A stretch of DNA of 30,164 nucleotides, taken from the NCBI GenBank assembly GCA_023436765.1, contig JAEZHX010000176.1, forward strand, positions 1 to 30,164, in the 5' to 3' direction. The DNA comes from Bacillota bacterium. GTDB taxonomy: Bacteria; Bacillota; Clostridia; Lachnospirales; Lachnospiraceae. The notes beneath the pieces were generated by a model, which was not told the DNA's origin, did no database searches, and saw only the letters and a list, made by a program, of their open reading frames with translations. Positions 7,522-16,021 of this stretch are shown one piece after another. The translations under genes were made by a program, and so were the position numbers. Position 1 is the stretch's first letter, and each line of letters starts with the position of its first letter.

Positions 7522-8322
7522 TTGGATATAGCGTCCATTTTGGGTTTGGTGGGTTGTCTGGTAATTGTTGTTTACGGTATAACTGTAGGGCAGTCCGGTC
7601 TTACCGTATTGTTGAATTTCTATGATGTGCCGTCGATTTTCATTACCTTTGGTGGTGCTTTGATGTGTATGATGACAATGGCACCAAGCGTAAAGGGATA
7701 TATCAACAACCTGAAGAGCATTGGCTTGATTTTAAAGCTTCAGCCCACCAATGAGGAGGAAACCATTAAGTCTATTATCGGTCTTTCCAATGTGGCCAGA
7801 AAGGAAGGTCTGCTCGCACTGGAGGAGGCTGCAAACAGCATCGATGATGAATTTCTAAAAAAGGGTGTTCTGTTGATCGTAGACGGTACGGATCCTGAAC
7901 TCGTGCGAAATATCCTGGAGACCGAGTTAAACTGTATCGAGGACAGACACTCCAGTGTTACAGGCTTCTGGGATTCACTCGGAGCTATGGGTCCTGCCTG
8001 GGGTATGATCGGAACCCTGATCGGTCTGATCAACATGCTGCAGCAGCTGTCGGATGTCAGTACGATCGGACCGAATATGTCCGTAGCACTTGTTACAACA
8101 TTCTATGGAGCCATGCTGGCTAACTGGATCTGTATCCCGATCTCAACTAAACTGAAAGCAAGTAACTCTAGTGAAATCATGATAAAGGAACTTATGGTGG
8201 AAGGCCTTCTCTCTATTCAGGCCGGAGAAAACCCCAGAGTCATCGAAGAAAAACTGAAATCCTTCCTGTCACCGGCACGTAGGGAAGCCATGAAGGAAGA
8301 AGGCGGTGAGAAGGTTGGCTAG
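7522..8322 (+). CDS. motA: MotA, flagellar motor stator proton/sodium channel subunit
   Basis: Inner-membrane stator subunit with four predicted membrane segments; 266 residues with the chosen start. Helices 1-2 lie near the N-terminus (ILGLVGCLVIVVYGITVG, then FITFGGALMCMMTM). Helices 3-4 include the conserved GPAWGMIGTLIGLINML at about 160-175. The large cytoplasmic loop between carries charged residues that meet the rotor protein FliG. TTG 7522 gives MDIASILGLV, the common N-terminus, with GGAAGGTGA 5 bases upstream; a GTG at 7513 would add three residues but overlaps that ribosome site. It ends inside the motB start, so the two are coupled. Whether H+ or Na+ is used cannot be told from this reading. 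Confidence 0.95.
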   Translation: MDIASILGLVGCLVIVVYGITVGQSGLTVLLNFYDVPSIFITFGGALMCMMTMAPSVKGYINNLKSIGLILKLQPTNEEETIKSIIGLSNVARKEGLLALEEAANSIDDEFLKKGVLLIVDGTDPELVRNILETELNCIEDRHSSVTGFWDSLGAMGPAWGMIGTLIGLINMLQQLSDVSTIGPNMSVALVTTFYGAMLANWICIPISTKLKASNSSEIMIKELMVEGLLSIQAGENPRVIEEKLKSFLSPARREAMKEEGGEKVG

Positions 8323-9187
8323 AAAGAAGAAGGAAGCGCCCTCGGGAGGAAATGCCCCCTGGCTGAATACCTTTGCGGATCTAATGAATCTTCTGCTATG
8401 CTTCTTCGTTTTGCTGTTTGCCATGTCAAACATTGATAATGAAAAATTTGAGAAGATTTCAATCTCCTTAGCCAATTCGATCGGGATATTTGAAGGTGGT
8501 GGCTCTTCCATAGGGGATGGAGTCCTGATCTCCTCAGGTATGACCCAATTGAATAATCTGGATGAATTCTACTCAAACATGGGTGAGAAAACCGAACAAG
8601 ACGGGGAAGACATAACAGAAGAAGATCCCAACTCAAGCGGTGGAGAGATTATAATTGATAAACAGAATAAAGAAGAGGTTGAAGAAGCGAAAGAAATGCT
8701 GGCACAGGAGATGGAGAAGCTCTCCGGGTCGATGTATGATCAGATTTCAGATCTGACGGACCAGTTTAACCTGGGAGATTATGTAGAACTCAGCATTGAC
8801 CCTGAATTCCAGTATGTTCAGCTTTCCATGAAGGGTTCCATTCTATATGAATCCGGAAAAGCAGATATCTTGGAAAATGCAAAACCTATTTTGTCAAAGC
8901 TAGGAGATCTGCTTGGTAAATTCGACGGTTATATTATCGAAATCGTAGGACATACCGATAATGTTCCGATCTATAGTGAAGCCTTTAAGGACAATAACTG
9001 GCTTTCCTCTGCCAGGGCACTGAATGCAGCCGAATTTCTAATAGAGAATGAGAAGCTGGATCCGTCAAAGGTGAAGTATTCCGGAAGAGGGGAATATGAA
9101 CCGGTTGCCAGCAATGATACACCGGAGGGACGGGCAAAGAACCGGAGAATCGAAATAAAGATATACAATGAGCTGAGCAGCAGATAA
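8315..9187 (+). CDS. motB: MotB, flagellar motor stator anchor
   Basis: A 290-residue protein. A short basic cytoplasmic N-terminus (MARKKKEA) leads to one membrane helix at about 20-38 carrying the ion-binding Asp22 in TFADLMNLLL. A charged linker follows at about 75-130, then a C-terminal OmpA-like peptidoglycan-binding domain (about 180-285) with IVGHTDNVPI, SSARALNAAEFL and GRAKNRRIEI. TTG 8315 is chosen because it yields MARKKK and has AGGCGGTGA upstream; GTG 8306 is the alternative. The gene overlaps the end of motA by 8 bases, fitting the fixed 5:2 MotA:MotB complex. Together with MotA it forms the stator unit. Confidence 0.95.
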   Translation: MARKKKEAPSGGNAPWLNTFADLMNLLLCFFVLLFAMSNIDNEKFEKISISLANSIGIFEGGGSSIGDGVLISSGMTQLNNLDEFYSNMGEKTEQDGEDITEEDPNSSGGEIIIDKQNKEEVEEAKEMLAQEMEKLSGSMYDQISDLTDQFNLGDYVELSIDPEFQYVQLSMKGSILYESGKADILENAKPILSKLGDLLGKFDGYIIEIVGHTDNVPIYSEAFKDNNWLSSARALNAAEFLIENEKLDPSKVKYSGRGEYEPVASNDTPEGRAKNRRIEIKIYNELSSR

Positions 9188-9210
9188 ATGAGAATGAGGA
9201 GAGAACTTGT

Positions 9211-9717
9211 ATGAAGAAAAACATATTAACAGTGATCATCATGGCCATGGCTTTGATCAATATTGTCCTGTCAGCAATCATTATTTTTGTAATTGTGCCG
9301 ACTTCCAACAAAACGAACAACCTGGTCAGCAAGGTTGCACAGATCATAGATCTGGAGCTGGAATCACCGGAAGGCGCTAAGGAAGAGATTGCTGTATCCG
9401 ACATTGAGACTTACCAAATTGAAGACAAGCTGACGATCCGTCTGAAGGAAAGTGATGATAAGAAGCATTATGCTATCGTCTATGCATCCTTATCGATCAA
9501 TAAAAAGCATAAGGATTATGCGGAGCTGAACCAATATATCGCTGATAAAGAGAACGAAATCAAGGAAATCTTTACGGATGAATTCTCTGCTTATACCATC
9601 GATAATGTAGATGAAAATAAGAGTCTGATCAAAGAAAGAGTACTTTCAAGAATCCAGGATTTGTTTAAGTCAGATTTCATAATAAACGTATCCTTTGGAA
9701 ATTTACTCTATGACTAA
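9211..9717 (+). CDS. fliL: FliL, stator-associated basal-body protein
   Basis: A 168-residue single-pass membrane protein. The membrane helix is at about 5-29 (LTVIIMAMALINIVLSAIII), with the rest outside the membrane. The extracytoplasmic domain has the FliL pattern, with a conserved repeat of beta and alpha elements ending IKERVLSRIQDLFKSDFIIN, then VSFGNLLYD. FliL rings surround and stabilise the MotB linker region of stators. It directly follows motB with GAGGAGAG before ATG 9211. Sequence identity in this family is low, so topology, C-terminal motif and position together carry the call. Confidence 0.88.
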   Translation: MKKNILTVIIMAMALINIVLSAIIIFVIVPTSNKTNNLVSKVAQIIDLELESPEGAKEEIAVSDIETYQIEDKLTIRLKESDDKKHYAIVYASLSINKKHKDYAELNQYIADKENEIKEIFTDEFSAYTIDNVDENKSLIKERVLSRIQDLFKSDFIINVSFGNLLYD

Positions 9718-9786
9718 GAAATATGGTGATTTTCTACGGATTTTATGTTATTATGGGAATAGTAAGTATGAAGAAGATACATAAGC

Positions 9787-9801
9787 TGCCGCTAAGCGGC
9801 A
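9787..9801 (+). other. Hairpin just upstream of the fliM ribosome site
   Basis: TGCCGC (9787-9792) and GCGGCA (9796-9801) form a 6-bp perfect GC-rich stem with a TAA loop, ending 4 bases before GGGAGGGG of fliM. It does not cover the ribosome site. It may be a 5' stabiliser or processing site in the 103-base fliL-fliM gap. Confidence 0.35.
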
Positions 9802-9820
9802 TAATGGGAGGGGTGTGATT

Positions 9821-10801
9821 ATGGGCGACGTCTTATCCCAAAATGAGATAGACAACCTACTTGCAGCGATAAGCAGCGGCGAGCTTGATGCGGATGAGTT
9901 TAAACAGACGAATGAGAAACAGATCAAGAATTACGACTTCGCCAGACCTTCCAAGTTCTCAAAAGAACATTTAAGGACGCTGAATATTATATTCGAACAC
10001 TATGCCAGATTACTTTCTACAAATCTTCCGGCATATCTGAGAAAGAATGTTCAGGTGGAGGTAATTAATTCCGAAGCAGTAACTTATTCCGAATTTACGA
10101 ATGCCCTATCCAATCCGGTGCTGCTCGGTATCATAGATTTCTCGCCTTTAGAAGGTAGTATCATTATAGAACTGGCAGATAATCTGGGCTACGCAATTGT
10201 AGACCGAATGCTGGGAGGCGGAGGCTATCCACTGGAGAAGATCAGGGATTTTTCTGAGATAGAATTAACAATCATTGAACGTATTTTTACGGTATGCACC
10301 AATCTTTTACAGGAGCCTTGGGCCAATGTAATACAGCTCAGTCCCAGACTCATGAGGATTGAAACAAATTCACAATTTGCACAGATTATTTCTCCAAGTG
10401 AGATGATTTCGATTGTTACGATGAACATCAAGATTGGTAACATCGAGGGAATGATGAATATATGCCTTCCCTATGTATGCCTGGAGAAGGTAATCGATAA
10501 GCTGAATACAAAATACTGGTATTCCACCATGCAGCTCAGTGATGATAAATCCTATCAGGATATCATCGAGATTGCGATAGCCAAGGCTAGAGTTCCTCTC
10601 CGTGCAGTTTTGGGCAAGAGTACGATCTCAGTCAATGACTTCATGAATATGCAGAGAGGGGACATTATCAAGTTGAATTCAAAGGTTGATGACGAACTGA
10701 CCGTATTTGTCGGTAATATTAATAAATTCACCGCACTCCCCGGTGCTTCCTCAGGTGCCTATGCGGTAAAGATATCATCTATTATAAGAGGAGAGGAGTA
10801 A
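9821..10801 (+). CDS. fliM: FliM, flagellar motor switch protein
   Basis: A 326-residue C-ring protein. The N-terminal LSQNEIDNLLAA (about 5-16) is the EIDALL-type peptide that binds CheY-P. The CheC-like middle domain follows (YDFARPSKFSKEHLRTLNII onwards), then a SpoA/SpoF-like C-terminal domain at about 240-320 (VPLRAVLGKSTISVNDFMNM, GDIIKLNSKVDDELTVFV). It sets the rotation sense of the motor together with FliG and FliY. ATG 9821 is chosen: GGGAGGGG precedes it and MGDVLSQNEID is the usual start, so the GTG six bases earlier is not needed. fliY follows after 7 bases. Confidence 0.96.
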   Translation: MGDVLSQNEIDNLLAAISSGELDADEFKQTNEKQIKNYDFARPSKFSKEHLRTLNIIFEHYARLLSTNLPAYLRKNVQVEVINSEAVTYSEFTNALSNPVLLGIIDFSPLEGSIIIELADNLGYAIVDRMLGGGGYPLEKIRDFSEIELTIIERIFTVCTNLLQEPWANVIQLSPRLMRIETNSQFAQIISPSEMISIVTMNIKIGNIEGMMNICLPYVCLEKVIDKLNTKYWYSTMQLSDDKSYQDIIEIAIAKARVPLRAVLGKSTISVNDFMNMQRGDIIKLNSKVDDELTVFVGNINKFTALPGASSGAYAVKISSIIRGEE

Positions 10802-10808
10802 CAGGACT

Positions 10809-11972
10809 ATGGATGGGATGTTATCTCAGGAAGAGATAAATGCTCTGCTGAATGGTTTAGACACTGATAGTGTGGATGAGAGCCAGAAGCTGACGGATGA
10901 AGAGAAAGATGCAATCGGTGAGATATCAAATATAAGTATGGGTACGGCAGCTACCACTCTGTTTTCCTTAGTTAACCAAAGAGTAAACATCACAACACCG
11001 ATCGTAGAATATGCCACCTGGAAGGATATCGTCAACAGCTATGATAAGCCTTGTGTATTTATCCAGATCTATTATGCGGACGGATTGGATGGTAATAACA
11101 TATTAATTCTAAGGGAAAAGGATGTTAAGATCATCACGGACCTGATGATGGGCGGTGATGGAACGAATACGGAGGGTGAGCTGTCGGATTTGCATTTAAG
11201 TGCGATCAGCGAAGCGATGAACCAAATGATGGGTTCTGCTGCCACTTCAATTTCCTCCATGTTGGAAAAGAGAGTAAATATCAGCCCTCCATCAGCTACC
11301 ATCGTGGATCTTTATGAGAATATCAGCGCAGAAGATATCGCTGAGTTTCTAAAAACCTCCTTTGTAAGAGTATCGTTCCATATGGAAATCGGTAATCTTG
11401 TGGACAGTGTTCTGATGCAGTTGTATCCCTTCGATTTTGCCAGAGATCTGTACCAACAATTTATTCAGGCATCAGCTATGGAGACGGATGTACCGACTTC
11501 ACCGCCGGTGAAGGAGAGAGCTCCGCAGCCGACGCCACAGCCGGCACGTATGCCGATAGGGAATCCGCAACCGGGTCCTGTTCCCGTGATGCAGCAGCCG
11601 ATGGGCTATCCCCCCTATATGTTGAATCAAGGTATGCCGACAGCGATGCCTTATATGATGCCTCCGGTACAGGATGTGAATGTACAGACAGCGCAATTTG
11701 CCCCGTTCACACCAATTCCGGCAGGAGTAGTACAACCGGAGAATATAGATTTACTGATGGATGTTCCACTGGAGGTGACTGTTGAACTTGGTCGGACCAG
11801 TAAATCCATCAAAGAAATCCTTGATTTTGCGCCGGGAACGATTATAGAACTGAATCGCCTGGCAGGAGAGCCGATCGACGTACTGGTCAACGGAAAATTT
11901 GTTGCCAAGGGAGAGGTTGTAGTTATGGAAGAAGCGTTTGGCATCAGAGTGACAGAGATAATAAAACAATAA
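10809..11972 (+). CDS. fliY: FliY, switch protein with CheY-P phosphatase domains (CheC-FliN fusion)
   Basis: A 387-residue protein of the Firmicute FliY type. The N-terminal MLSQEEINALL is a CheY-P binding peptide like that of FliM. The CheC-like domain holds two complete phosphatase motifs (D/S-x3-E-x2-N-x22-P): D34-E38-N41-P64 and S131-E135-N138-P161, so hydrolysis of CheY-P at the switch is expected. A Pro/Met/Gln-rich linker (about 235-310) joins it to a FliN/SpoA domain at about 315-387 (LLMDVPLEVTVELGRTSKSI, NRLAGEPIDVLVNGKFVAKG). It forms the lower C-ring. The linker is unusually rich in Met-Pro repeats and probably disordered. Position after fliM and before cheY is as in B. subtilis. 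Confidence 0.96.
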   Translation: MDGMLSQEEINALLNGLDTDSVDESQKLTDEEKDAIGEISNISMGTAATTLFSLVNQRVNITTPIVEYATWKDIVNSYDKPCVFIQIYYADGLDGNNILILREKDVKIITDLMMGGDGTNTEGELSDLHLSAISEAMNQMMGSAATSISSMLEKRVNISPPSATIVDLYENISAEDIAEFLKTSFVRVSFHMEIGNLVDSVLMQLYPFDFARDLYQQFIQASAMETDVPTSPPVKERAPQPTPQPARMPIGNPQPGPVPVMQQPMGYPPYMLNQGMPTAMPYMMPPVQDVNVQTAQFAPFTPIPAGVVQPENIDLLMDVPLEVTVELGRTSKSIKEILDFAPGTIIELNRLAGEPIDVLVNGKFVAKGEVVVMEEAFGIRVTEIIKQ

Positions 11973-12030
11973 CAAAAAGACTATTTTCATTAATCATATA
12001 ATCAATAACATACAAGATAGGAGAATTATA

Positions 12031-12393
12031 ATGGCGAAAAGTATTTTAATCTGTGATGATGCAGCATTTATGAGAATGATGATCAAGGATATTCTGATTA
12101 AAAACGGTTATAACATCGCAGGTGAAGCAGAGAACGGTTTGAAGGCAATCGATAAATATTCAGAGACTAAACCTGATTTAGTAATGATGGATATTACGAT
12201 GCCGGAGATGGATGGGATACAGGCATTAAAGAAGATAAAAACAATGGACCCCGGTGCAAATGTCATTATGTGCTCTGCAATGGGACAGCAGGCCATGGTT
12301 ATTGAGTCCATTCAGTCCGGTGCGAAGGATTTTATCGTGAAGCCCTTCCAGGCAGACAGAGTTTTGGAAGCAGTTAAGAAAGCAGTCGGCTAA
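12031..12393 (+). CDS. cheY: CheY, chemotaxis response regulator
   Basis: A 120-residue single receiver domain. The acidic pair is D9-D10, the phosphoacceptor is D54 in LVMMDITMPEMDG, the conserved Ser is S82 (MCSAMG), and the lysine is K104 in IVKPF; all are in the expected places. CheA phosphorylates it, and CheY-P binds FliM/FliY to change rotation (in B. subtilis it promotes counter-clockwise running). It stands alone without an output domain between fliY and fliO, exactly as in B. subtilis. ATG 12031 follows GATAGGAGAA. The sequence is also like B. subtilis CheY and Spo0F-type receivers; the operon position settles the assignment. Confidence 0.96.
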   Translation: MAKSILICDDAAFMRMMIKDILIKNGYNIAGEAENGLKAIDKYSETKPDLVMMDITMPEMDGIQALKKIKTMDPGANVIMCSAMGQQAMVIESIQSGAKDFIVKPFQADRVLEAVKKAVG

Positions 12394-12440
12394 ATAGAAT
12401 GAGCCGAGTTTATTTGACTGGCTTATAACGGAGAATGTAA

Positions 12441-12872
12441 ATGAAAGCTTTTGTTTTATTGCTGAGTACAAGAGAAGAAGAAATCTTAAAGGGTGTAAAT
12501 GAGCAGGTAGCAGAGGCAGCACCGGAGAAGCTTTCTACCACGAACAATCTTGTGCAGCTGCTTGGCTTATGTTTACTATTGGCTGTTATATTGTTTGCAG
12601 CCTATTATACTTCGAAATTCATCGGGAAGATGAATCTGGGGCAATTAAAGAACAGTAATTTTACAGTGATCGATACATATAAGATTGCCCCCGGTAAGAT
12701 GCTGCAGATTGTAAAGATCGGTAAGAAATATCTCTTGATTTCTGTCGCAAAGGATAGCATCGGCTTCCTTACGGAGCTCGATGAAACGGACCTGTTCCTA
12801 AAGGAGAGCATCCAGACAGAGAAGAAGAGCTTCCGCCAGATCATAGATAGCATAAGAAATAGTAAAGAATGA
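12441..12872 (+). CDS. fliO: FliO, export gate assembly protein
   Basis: A 143-residue protein. A short outer N-terminus is followed by one membrane helix at about 37-60 (LLGLCLLLAVILFAAYYTSK) and a cytoplasmic domain with the FliO pattern: FTVIDTYKIAPGKMLQIVKI, then KYLLISVAKDSIGFLTELDE. FliO helps assemble the FliP ring and is not part of the finished gate. It is also called FliZ in Bacillus. The gene has GGAGAA before ATG 12441 and is followed by fliP after 11 bases. The first 35 residues are weakly conserved. Confidence 0.88.
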   Translation: MKAFVLLLSTREEEILKGVNEQVAEAAPEKLSTTNNLVQLLGLCLLLAVILFAAYYTSKFIGKMNLGQLKNSNFTVIDTYKIAPGKMLQIVKIGKKYLLISVAKDSIGFLTELDETDLFLKESIQTEKKSFRQIIDSIRNSKE

Positions 12873-12883
12873 GGTAGGTATCC

Positions 12884-13726
12884 ATGAATACATCTGTCAG
12901 AAAACCTATGAAAAAAAAGGTGTGGTTCATTATATTTCTACTTACCTTGTGTATCGTGGCTCTTGTCCCTACGGTACCAGCATCAGCAGCAAATGTGCAG
13001 GATACGACGACCGCGGAGGAAGCGGGCACATCGGGAAACAATATTAACGGAGCCCTGGGGCCTTTGGAATTTACACTAAACACAGATGAGGATGGAGAAA
13101 GCCTGTCAGCAACCCTTCAGATGTTATTGGTTCTGACTGTGATTACTTTAGCCCCGTCTATTTTAATTATGGTAACCTCATTTACGAGGATCATCATAGT
13201 CTTACACTTTGTAAGATCTGCCCTGGGAACGCAGACGACGCCTCCAAACCAAATTCTGGTCGGATTGGCATTATTCCTGACCTTCTTTATCATGTCCCCG
13301 GTCTTCACACAGATCAATACCAATGCGATACAACCCCTATCGAAGGGGGAGATTACACAGGAAGAAGCTTTTGATGCAGGGACAGCACCTATCAGGACCT
13401 TCATGGTGGAACAAACAGAGATCAAGGATCTAAGGCTGTTTATGGATATTGCCAAGATTTCTACGGTAGAATCCACGGATGAAATTCCTTTAACAGTGAT
13501 GATACCATCCTTTATCATCAGTGAATTGCGTAAGGCGTTTATTATCGGGTTTTTGATATATATCCCTTTTATAGTGATAGATATGGTTGTGGCTTCCACC
13601 CTGATGTCGATGGGTATGATGATGCTGCCGCCAACCATGATCTCCATGCCGTTTAAAATACTATTGTTTATTATGGCTGACGGATGGGGCTTAATTGTCG
13701 GAGAATTGGTGAAAACATTTTATTAG
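12884..13726 (+). CDS. fliP: FliP, flagellar export gate protein
   Basis: A 280-residue polytopic membrane protein, core of the FliPQR gate. It has a cleavable signal peptide (basic tip MNTSVRKPMKKK, hydrophobic stretch to about 30, then VPASAA). The conserved blocks are MVTSFTRIIIVLHFVRSALG and QTTPPNQILVGLALFLTFFI, and the C-terminal part has VIDMVVASTLMSMGMMMLPP. Four membrane segments are expected in the mature protein. The Asn/Pro region and the charged loop between helices 2 and 3 are present. fliQ follows after 15 bases. Confidence 0.96.
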   Translation: MNTSVRKPMKKKVWFIIFLLTLCIVALVPTVPASAANVQDTTTAEEAGTSGNNINGALGPLEFTLNTDEDGESLSATLQMLLVLTVITLAPSILIMVTSFTRIIIVLHFVRSALGTQTTPPNQILVGLALFLTFFIMSPVFTQINTNAIQPLSKGEITQEEAFDAGTAPIRTFMVEQTEIKDLRLFMDIAKISTVESTDEIPLTVMIPSFIISELRKAFIIGFLIYIPFIVIDMVVASTLMSMGMMMLPPTMISMPFKILLFIMADGWGLIVGELVKTFY

Positions 13727-13741
13727 TGGGAGATGAAGTAA

Positions 13742-14017
13742 GTGAATGAGGTAGTAGTTATAGACATTGCAAGACAAGCACTCTTCCTGGTACTGAAAAC
13801 CGCTGCTCCCATGCTGATTACCTCTCTGGTAGTCGGATTGGTAGTCAGTGTTTTACAGACAATCACTTCTATCCAGGAGCAAACCCTCACATTTGTTCCG
13901 AAGCTGGTAGCCGTATTTGTAGTGATTATGCTGGTTGGAAACTGGGTGATTACTACTATAGCGGAGTATACGATAGAATTGTTTTCTAATTTCAGCTATT
14001 ACATTAATGCGTTATGA
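13742..14017 (+). CDS. fliQ: FliQ, flagellar export gate protein
   Basis: A 91-residue protein with two membrane helices (about 13-40 and 53-75), the full size of the family. It has the conserved GLVVSVLQTITSIQEQTLTF block and ends in a short amphipathic tail. It packs around FliP/FliR in the gate. The start is GTG 13742 with GGGAGATGA upstream. The stop overlaps the fliR start (ATGA), so translation is coupled. Confidence 0.95.
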   Translation: MNEVVVIDIARQALFLVLKTAAPMLITSLVVGLVVSVLQTITSIQEQTLTFVPKLVAVFVVIMLVGNWVITTIAEYTIELFSNFSYYINAL

Positions 14018-14781
14018 CCTTTACCCTACAAAATTTTGAACTATTCTTATTAATACTTGTGAGGATCACCGGTTTTATCTTAACTGCTCCATTCTTCTCG
14101 CTTAGGGATATACCGGTAAGGGTTAAGGCAGGTTTCTCAATTTTTATCGCAATTCTTCTATTTTATTCGATACCACAGACGATGCCGGCATATACAGGGG
14201 TAATCGGCTTTTCGATCCTGGTATTAACCGAAGCGATTGCCGGAGCCCTGATGGGGCTTTTTGCAAATATTTCTTACCATATTCTTGCGCTTTCAGGACA
14301 GGTCATAGATATGGAGATCGGTTTTTCCATGGTAAACACCATGGATCCGACGACAAATATAAATACTACGATAACCACTAATTTTTATGGATTTCTGATC
14401 ATGCTGATGATGATCATAACAGATCTGCATCATTTCTTTCTGAGAGCGCTGGTGGATTCCTTTCAGGTAATCGGAATTGGGGAAGTAATACTCCGACCGA
14501 ATATGTATGAATTGATGCTTGAGTTTATGATAGATTATTTTATCATTGCCTTCCGTATCGTCCTTCCGGTTTTTGCAGCTATTCTTCTGGTGAACACCAT
14601 TTTAGCTATTTTGGCTAAGGTTGCACCGGAGATGAACATGTTTGTAATCGGAATGCAGTTAAAGATCTTTGTAGGCTTGGCAATTCTTCTCATGATAGTC
14701 GGACTGATACCGTCCGTAGCTGATGCGATCTTTAATGAGATGATGAAAATGCTTAAGGGAGCAGTAGAATGGATGACCTAA
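14014..14781 (+). CDS. fliR: FliR, flagellar export gate protein
   Basis: A 255-residue very hydrophobic protein with about six membrane segments. Family signatures are ILVRITGFILTAPFFSLRDI near the N-terminus, LGLFANISYHILALSGQVID-like text with the conserved MEIGFSM, and the C-terminal KVAPEMNMFVIGMQLKIFVG. It closes the helical FliP5Q4R1 gate. The start overlaps the fliQ stop by four bases, and the end overlaps flhB by 13 bases. The tight overlap suggests co-translational dosing of gate parts. Confidence 0.95.
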   Translation: MTFTLQNFELFLLILVRITGFILTAPFFSLRDIPVRVKAGFSIFIAILLFYSIPQTMPAYTGVIGFSILVLTEAIAGALMGLFANISYHILALSGQVIDMEIGFSMVNTMDPTTNINTTITTNFYGFLIMLMMIITDLHHFFLRALVDSFQVIGIGEVILRPNMYELMLEFMIDYFIIAFRIVLPVFAAILLVNTILAILAKVAPEMNMFVIGMQLKIFVGLAILLMIVGLIPSVADAIFNEMMKMLKGAVEWMT

Positions 14782-15887
14782 GGAATGCAACCTATCTGAT
14801 TTCCTATCGGCTGCAATTTTTTGCGGAGGCTGCCGAAAAGACAGAGGAAGCAACCACAAAAAAGCTGAGTGACGCAAGAAAGGAAGGCCAGGTAGCCAAA
14901 AGTAAGGAATTGATTACAGCTGCCGGACTTACCTCACTTTTTCTGGTGATTAAAATTTTTACAGGTTACTTTACGGATCATTTTCTTAAGACGTTTCAGA
15001 AGACTTATTCCAGCATCGGTGAGGTGGCAGGGGAAGAATTAACACCGGCAATTGCCCATTCTATTTTTAATGATACGGTTACGACAATCCTGATGACCTG
15101 CTTACCTGTTTTCATATCTGGTGCGATGGTATCCTTTGTGGTTGTATTATTTCAGGTCAAATGGAAAATTTCCATGAAACCGATGCATCCAAAGCTTAGT
15201 AAAATAAGCCCTATATCCGGTTTTAAAAGGATTTTTAGTAAGGATAAGCTGGTTGAATTATTGATTGAGATAGTAAAAATTTTTATCATAGCCTATATTT
15301 CTTACGACACCTTGAAGGATGAATGGGAAACACTACTAAATCTGTATGATATCAGCCTGATTCAGGCAGTGATGCTGATTGGTGATATCATTATCAGCCT
15401 GGGAATAAAAATCTGTTTGTTTTTCCTGATGATTGGCTTTGCTGACCTCTTATATCAGAAGATCAAATTTAAAAAAGATATGAGAATGTCCAAACAAGAG
15501 GTCAAGGACGAATACAAGCAATCGGAAGGAGATCCTAAGGTCAAGAGCCAGATCAGGTCTAAGATGAGGGAGGTTTCACAGAGACGTATGATGCAGCAGC
15601 TTCCGAAAGCAGATGTTGTCATAACGAACCCGACCCATCTGGCTGCCGCCCTCCAATACGATAAAAGCATTTCTGAGGCACCGATCCTGATTGCTAAGGG
15701 TGCAGATTATCTGGCACAAAAGATAAAGGAAGTCGCCAAAGAAAATAATATTGTGATAGTTGAAAACAAACCCCTGGCCAGAATGCTTTATTATAACGTT
15801 GAACTTGGAGCAGAGATTCCTCCGGAGCTTTATCAGATGGCAGCGGAGGTTTTGGCGTATGTTTATGGGCTGAAGAATCCGAAGTAA
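14769..15887 (+). CDS. flhB: FlhB, export switch protein (autocleaving)
   Basis: A 372-residue protein. The N-terminal signature EKTEEATTKKLSDARKEGQV (about 20-40) is followed by four membrane segments and a cytoplasmic domain from about 215. The autocleavage site NPTH is at 287-290 in DVVITNPTHLAAAL; cleavage between N and P with FliK switches export from hook to filament proteins. The start is ATG 14769, inside fliR, because no other start precedes the signature. It gives about 15 extra residues before QFFAEAAEKT compared with the commonest FlhB start. The C-terminus (VYGLKNPK) is short. A promoter-like sequence starts right after the stop. Confidence 0.96.
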   Translation: MDDLRNATYLISYRLQFFAEAAEKTEEATTKKLSDARKEGQVAKSKELITAAGLTSLFLVIKIFTGYFTDHFLKTFQKTYSSIGEVAGEELTPAIAHSIFNDTVTTILMTCLPVFISGAMVSFVVVLFQVKWKISMKPMHPKLSKISPISGFKRIFSKDKLVELLIEIVKIFIIAYISYDTLKDEWETLLNLYDISLIQAVMLIGDIIISLGIKICLFFLMIGFADLLYQKIKFKKDMRMSKQEVKDEYKQSEGDPKVKSQIRSKMREVSQRRMMQQLPKADVVITNPTHLAAALQYDKSISEAPILIAKGADYLAQKIKEVAKENNIVIVENKPLARMLYYNVELGAEIPPELYQMAAEVLAYVYGLKNPK

Positions 15888-15895
15888 GATATAAG

Positions 15896-15925
15896 TAGAC
15901 AATGGGATATACGTAACAATATAAT
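15896..15925 (+). promoter_or_regulatory. Sigma-A-type promoter between flhB and flhA
   Basis: TAGACA at 15896-15901 (5 of 6 to TTGACA) and TATAAT at 15920-15925 (6 of 6) are separated by 18 bases. Transcription would start near 15932 and give a leader of about 150 bases before flhA. It starts just after flhB, in one of the largest gaps of the cluster. It would serve as an internal promoter for flhA and the genes after it. Confidence 0.55.
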
Positions 15926-16021
15926 ACTCCAGATATCTAAACAGATAGATTAAATTCTTTTCTCGCATAAACGGTTATAAAGGTAGGATAAAAGAAGAAA
16001 TAAAAACGAAATGACTTGGAG

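Noticed and set aside
7513..7524. GTG 7513 as motA start
   Set aside because: It overlaps the GGAAGGTGA ribosome site that fits TTG 7522, and the TTG start gives the usual MotA N-terminus.
11551..11565. GCCGATAG in fliY as a sigma-28 promoter
   Set aside because: It lies in coding sequence, and no TAAA-like -35 is found 14-16 bases upstream.
10809..11972. Frameshift or gene fusion error joining cheC and fliN
   Set aside because: The fusion is the normal FliY layout in Firmicutes and the frame is continuous.
11997..12002. TATAAT before cheY as a promoter
   Set aside because: No -35 at the right distance (AAAAAG) and no extended -10; the AT-rich gap makes a chance match likely.
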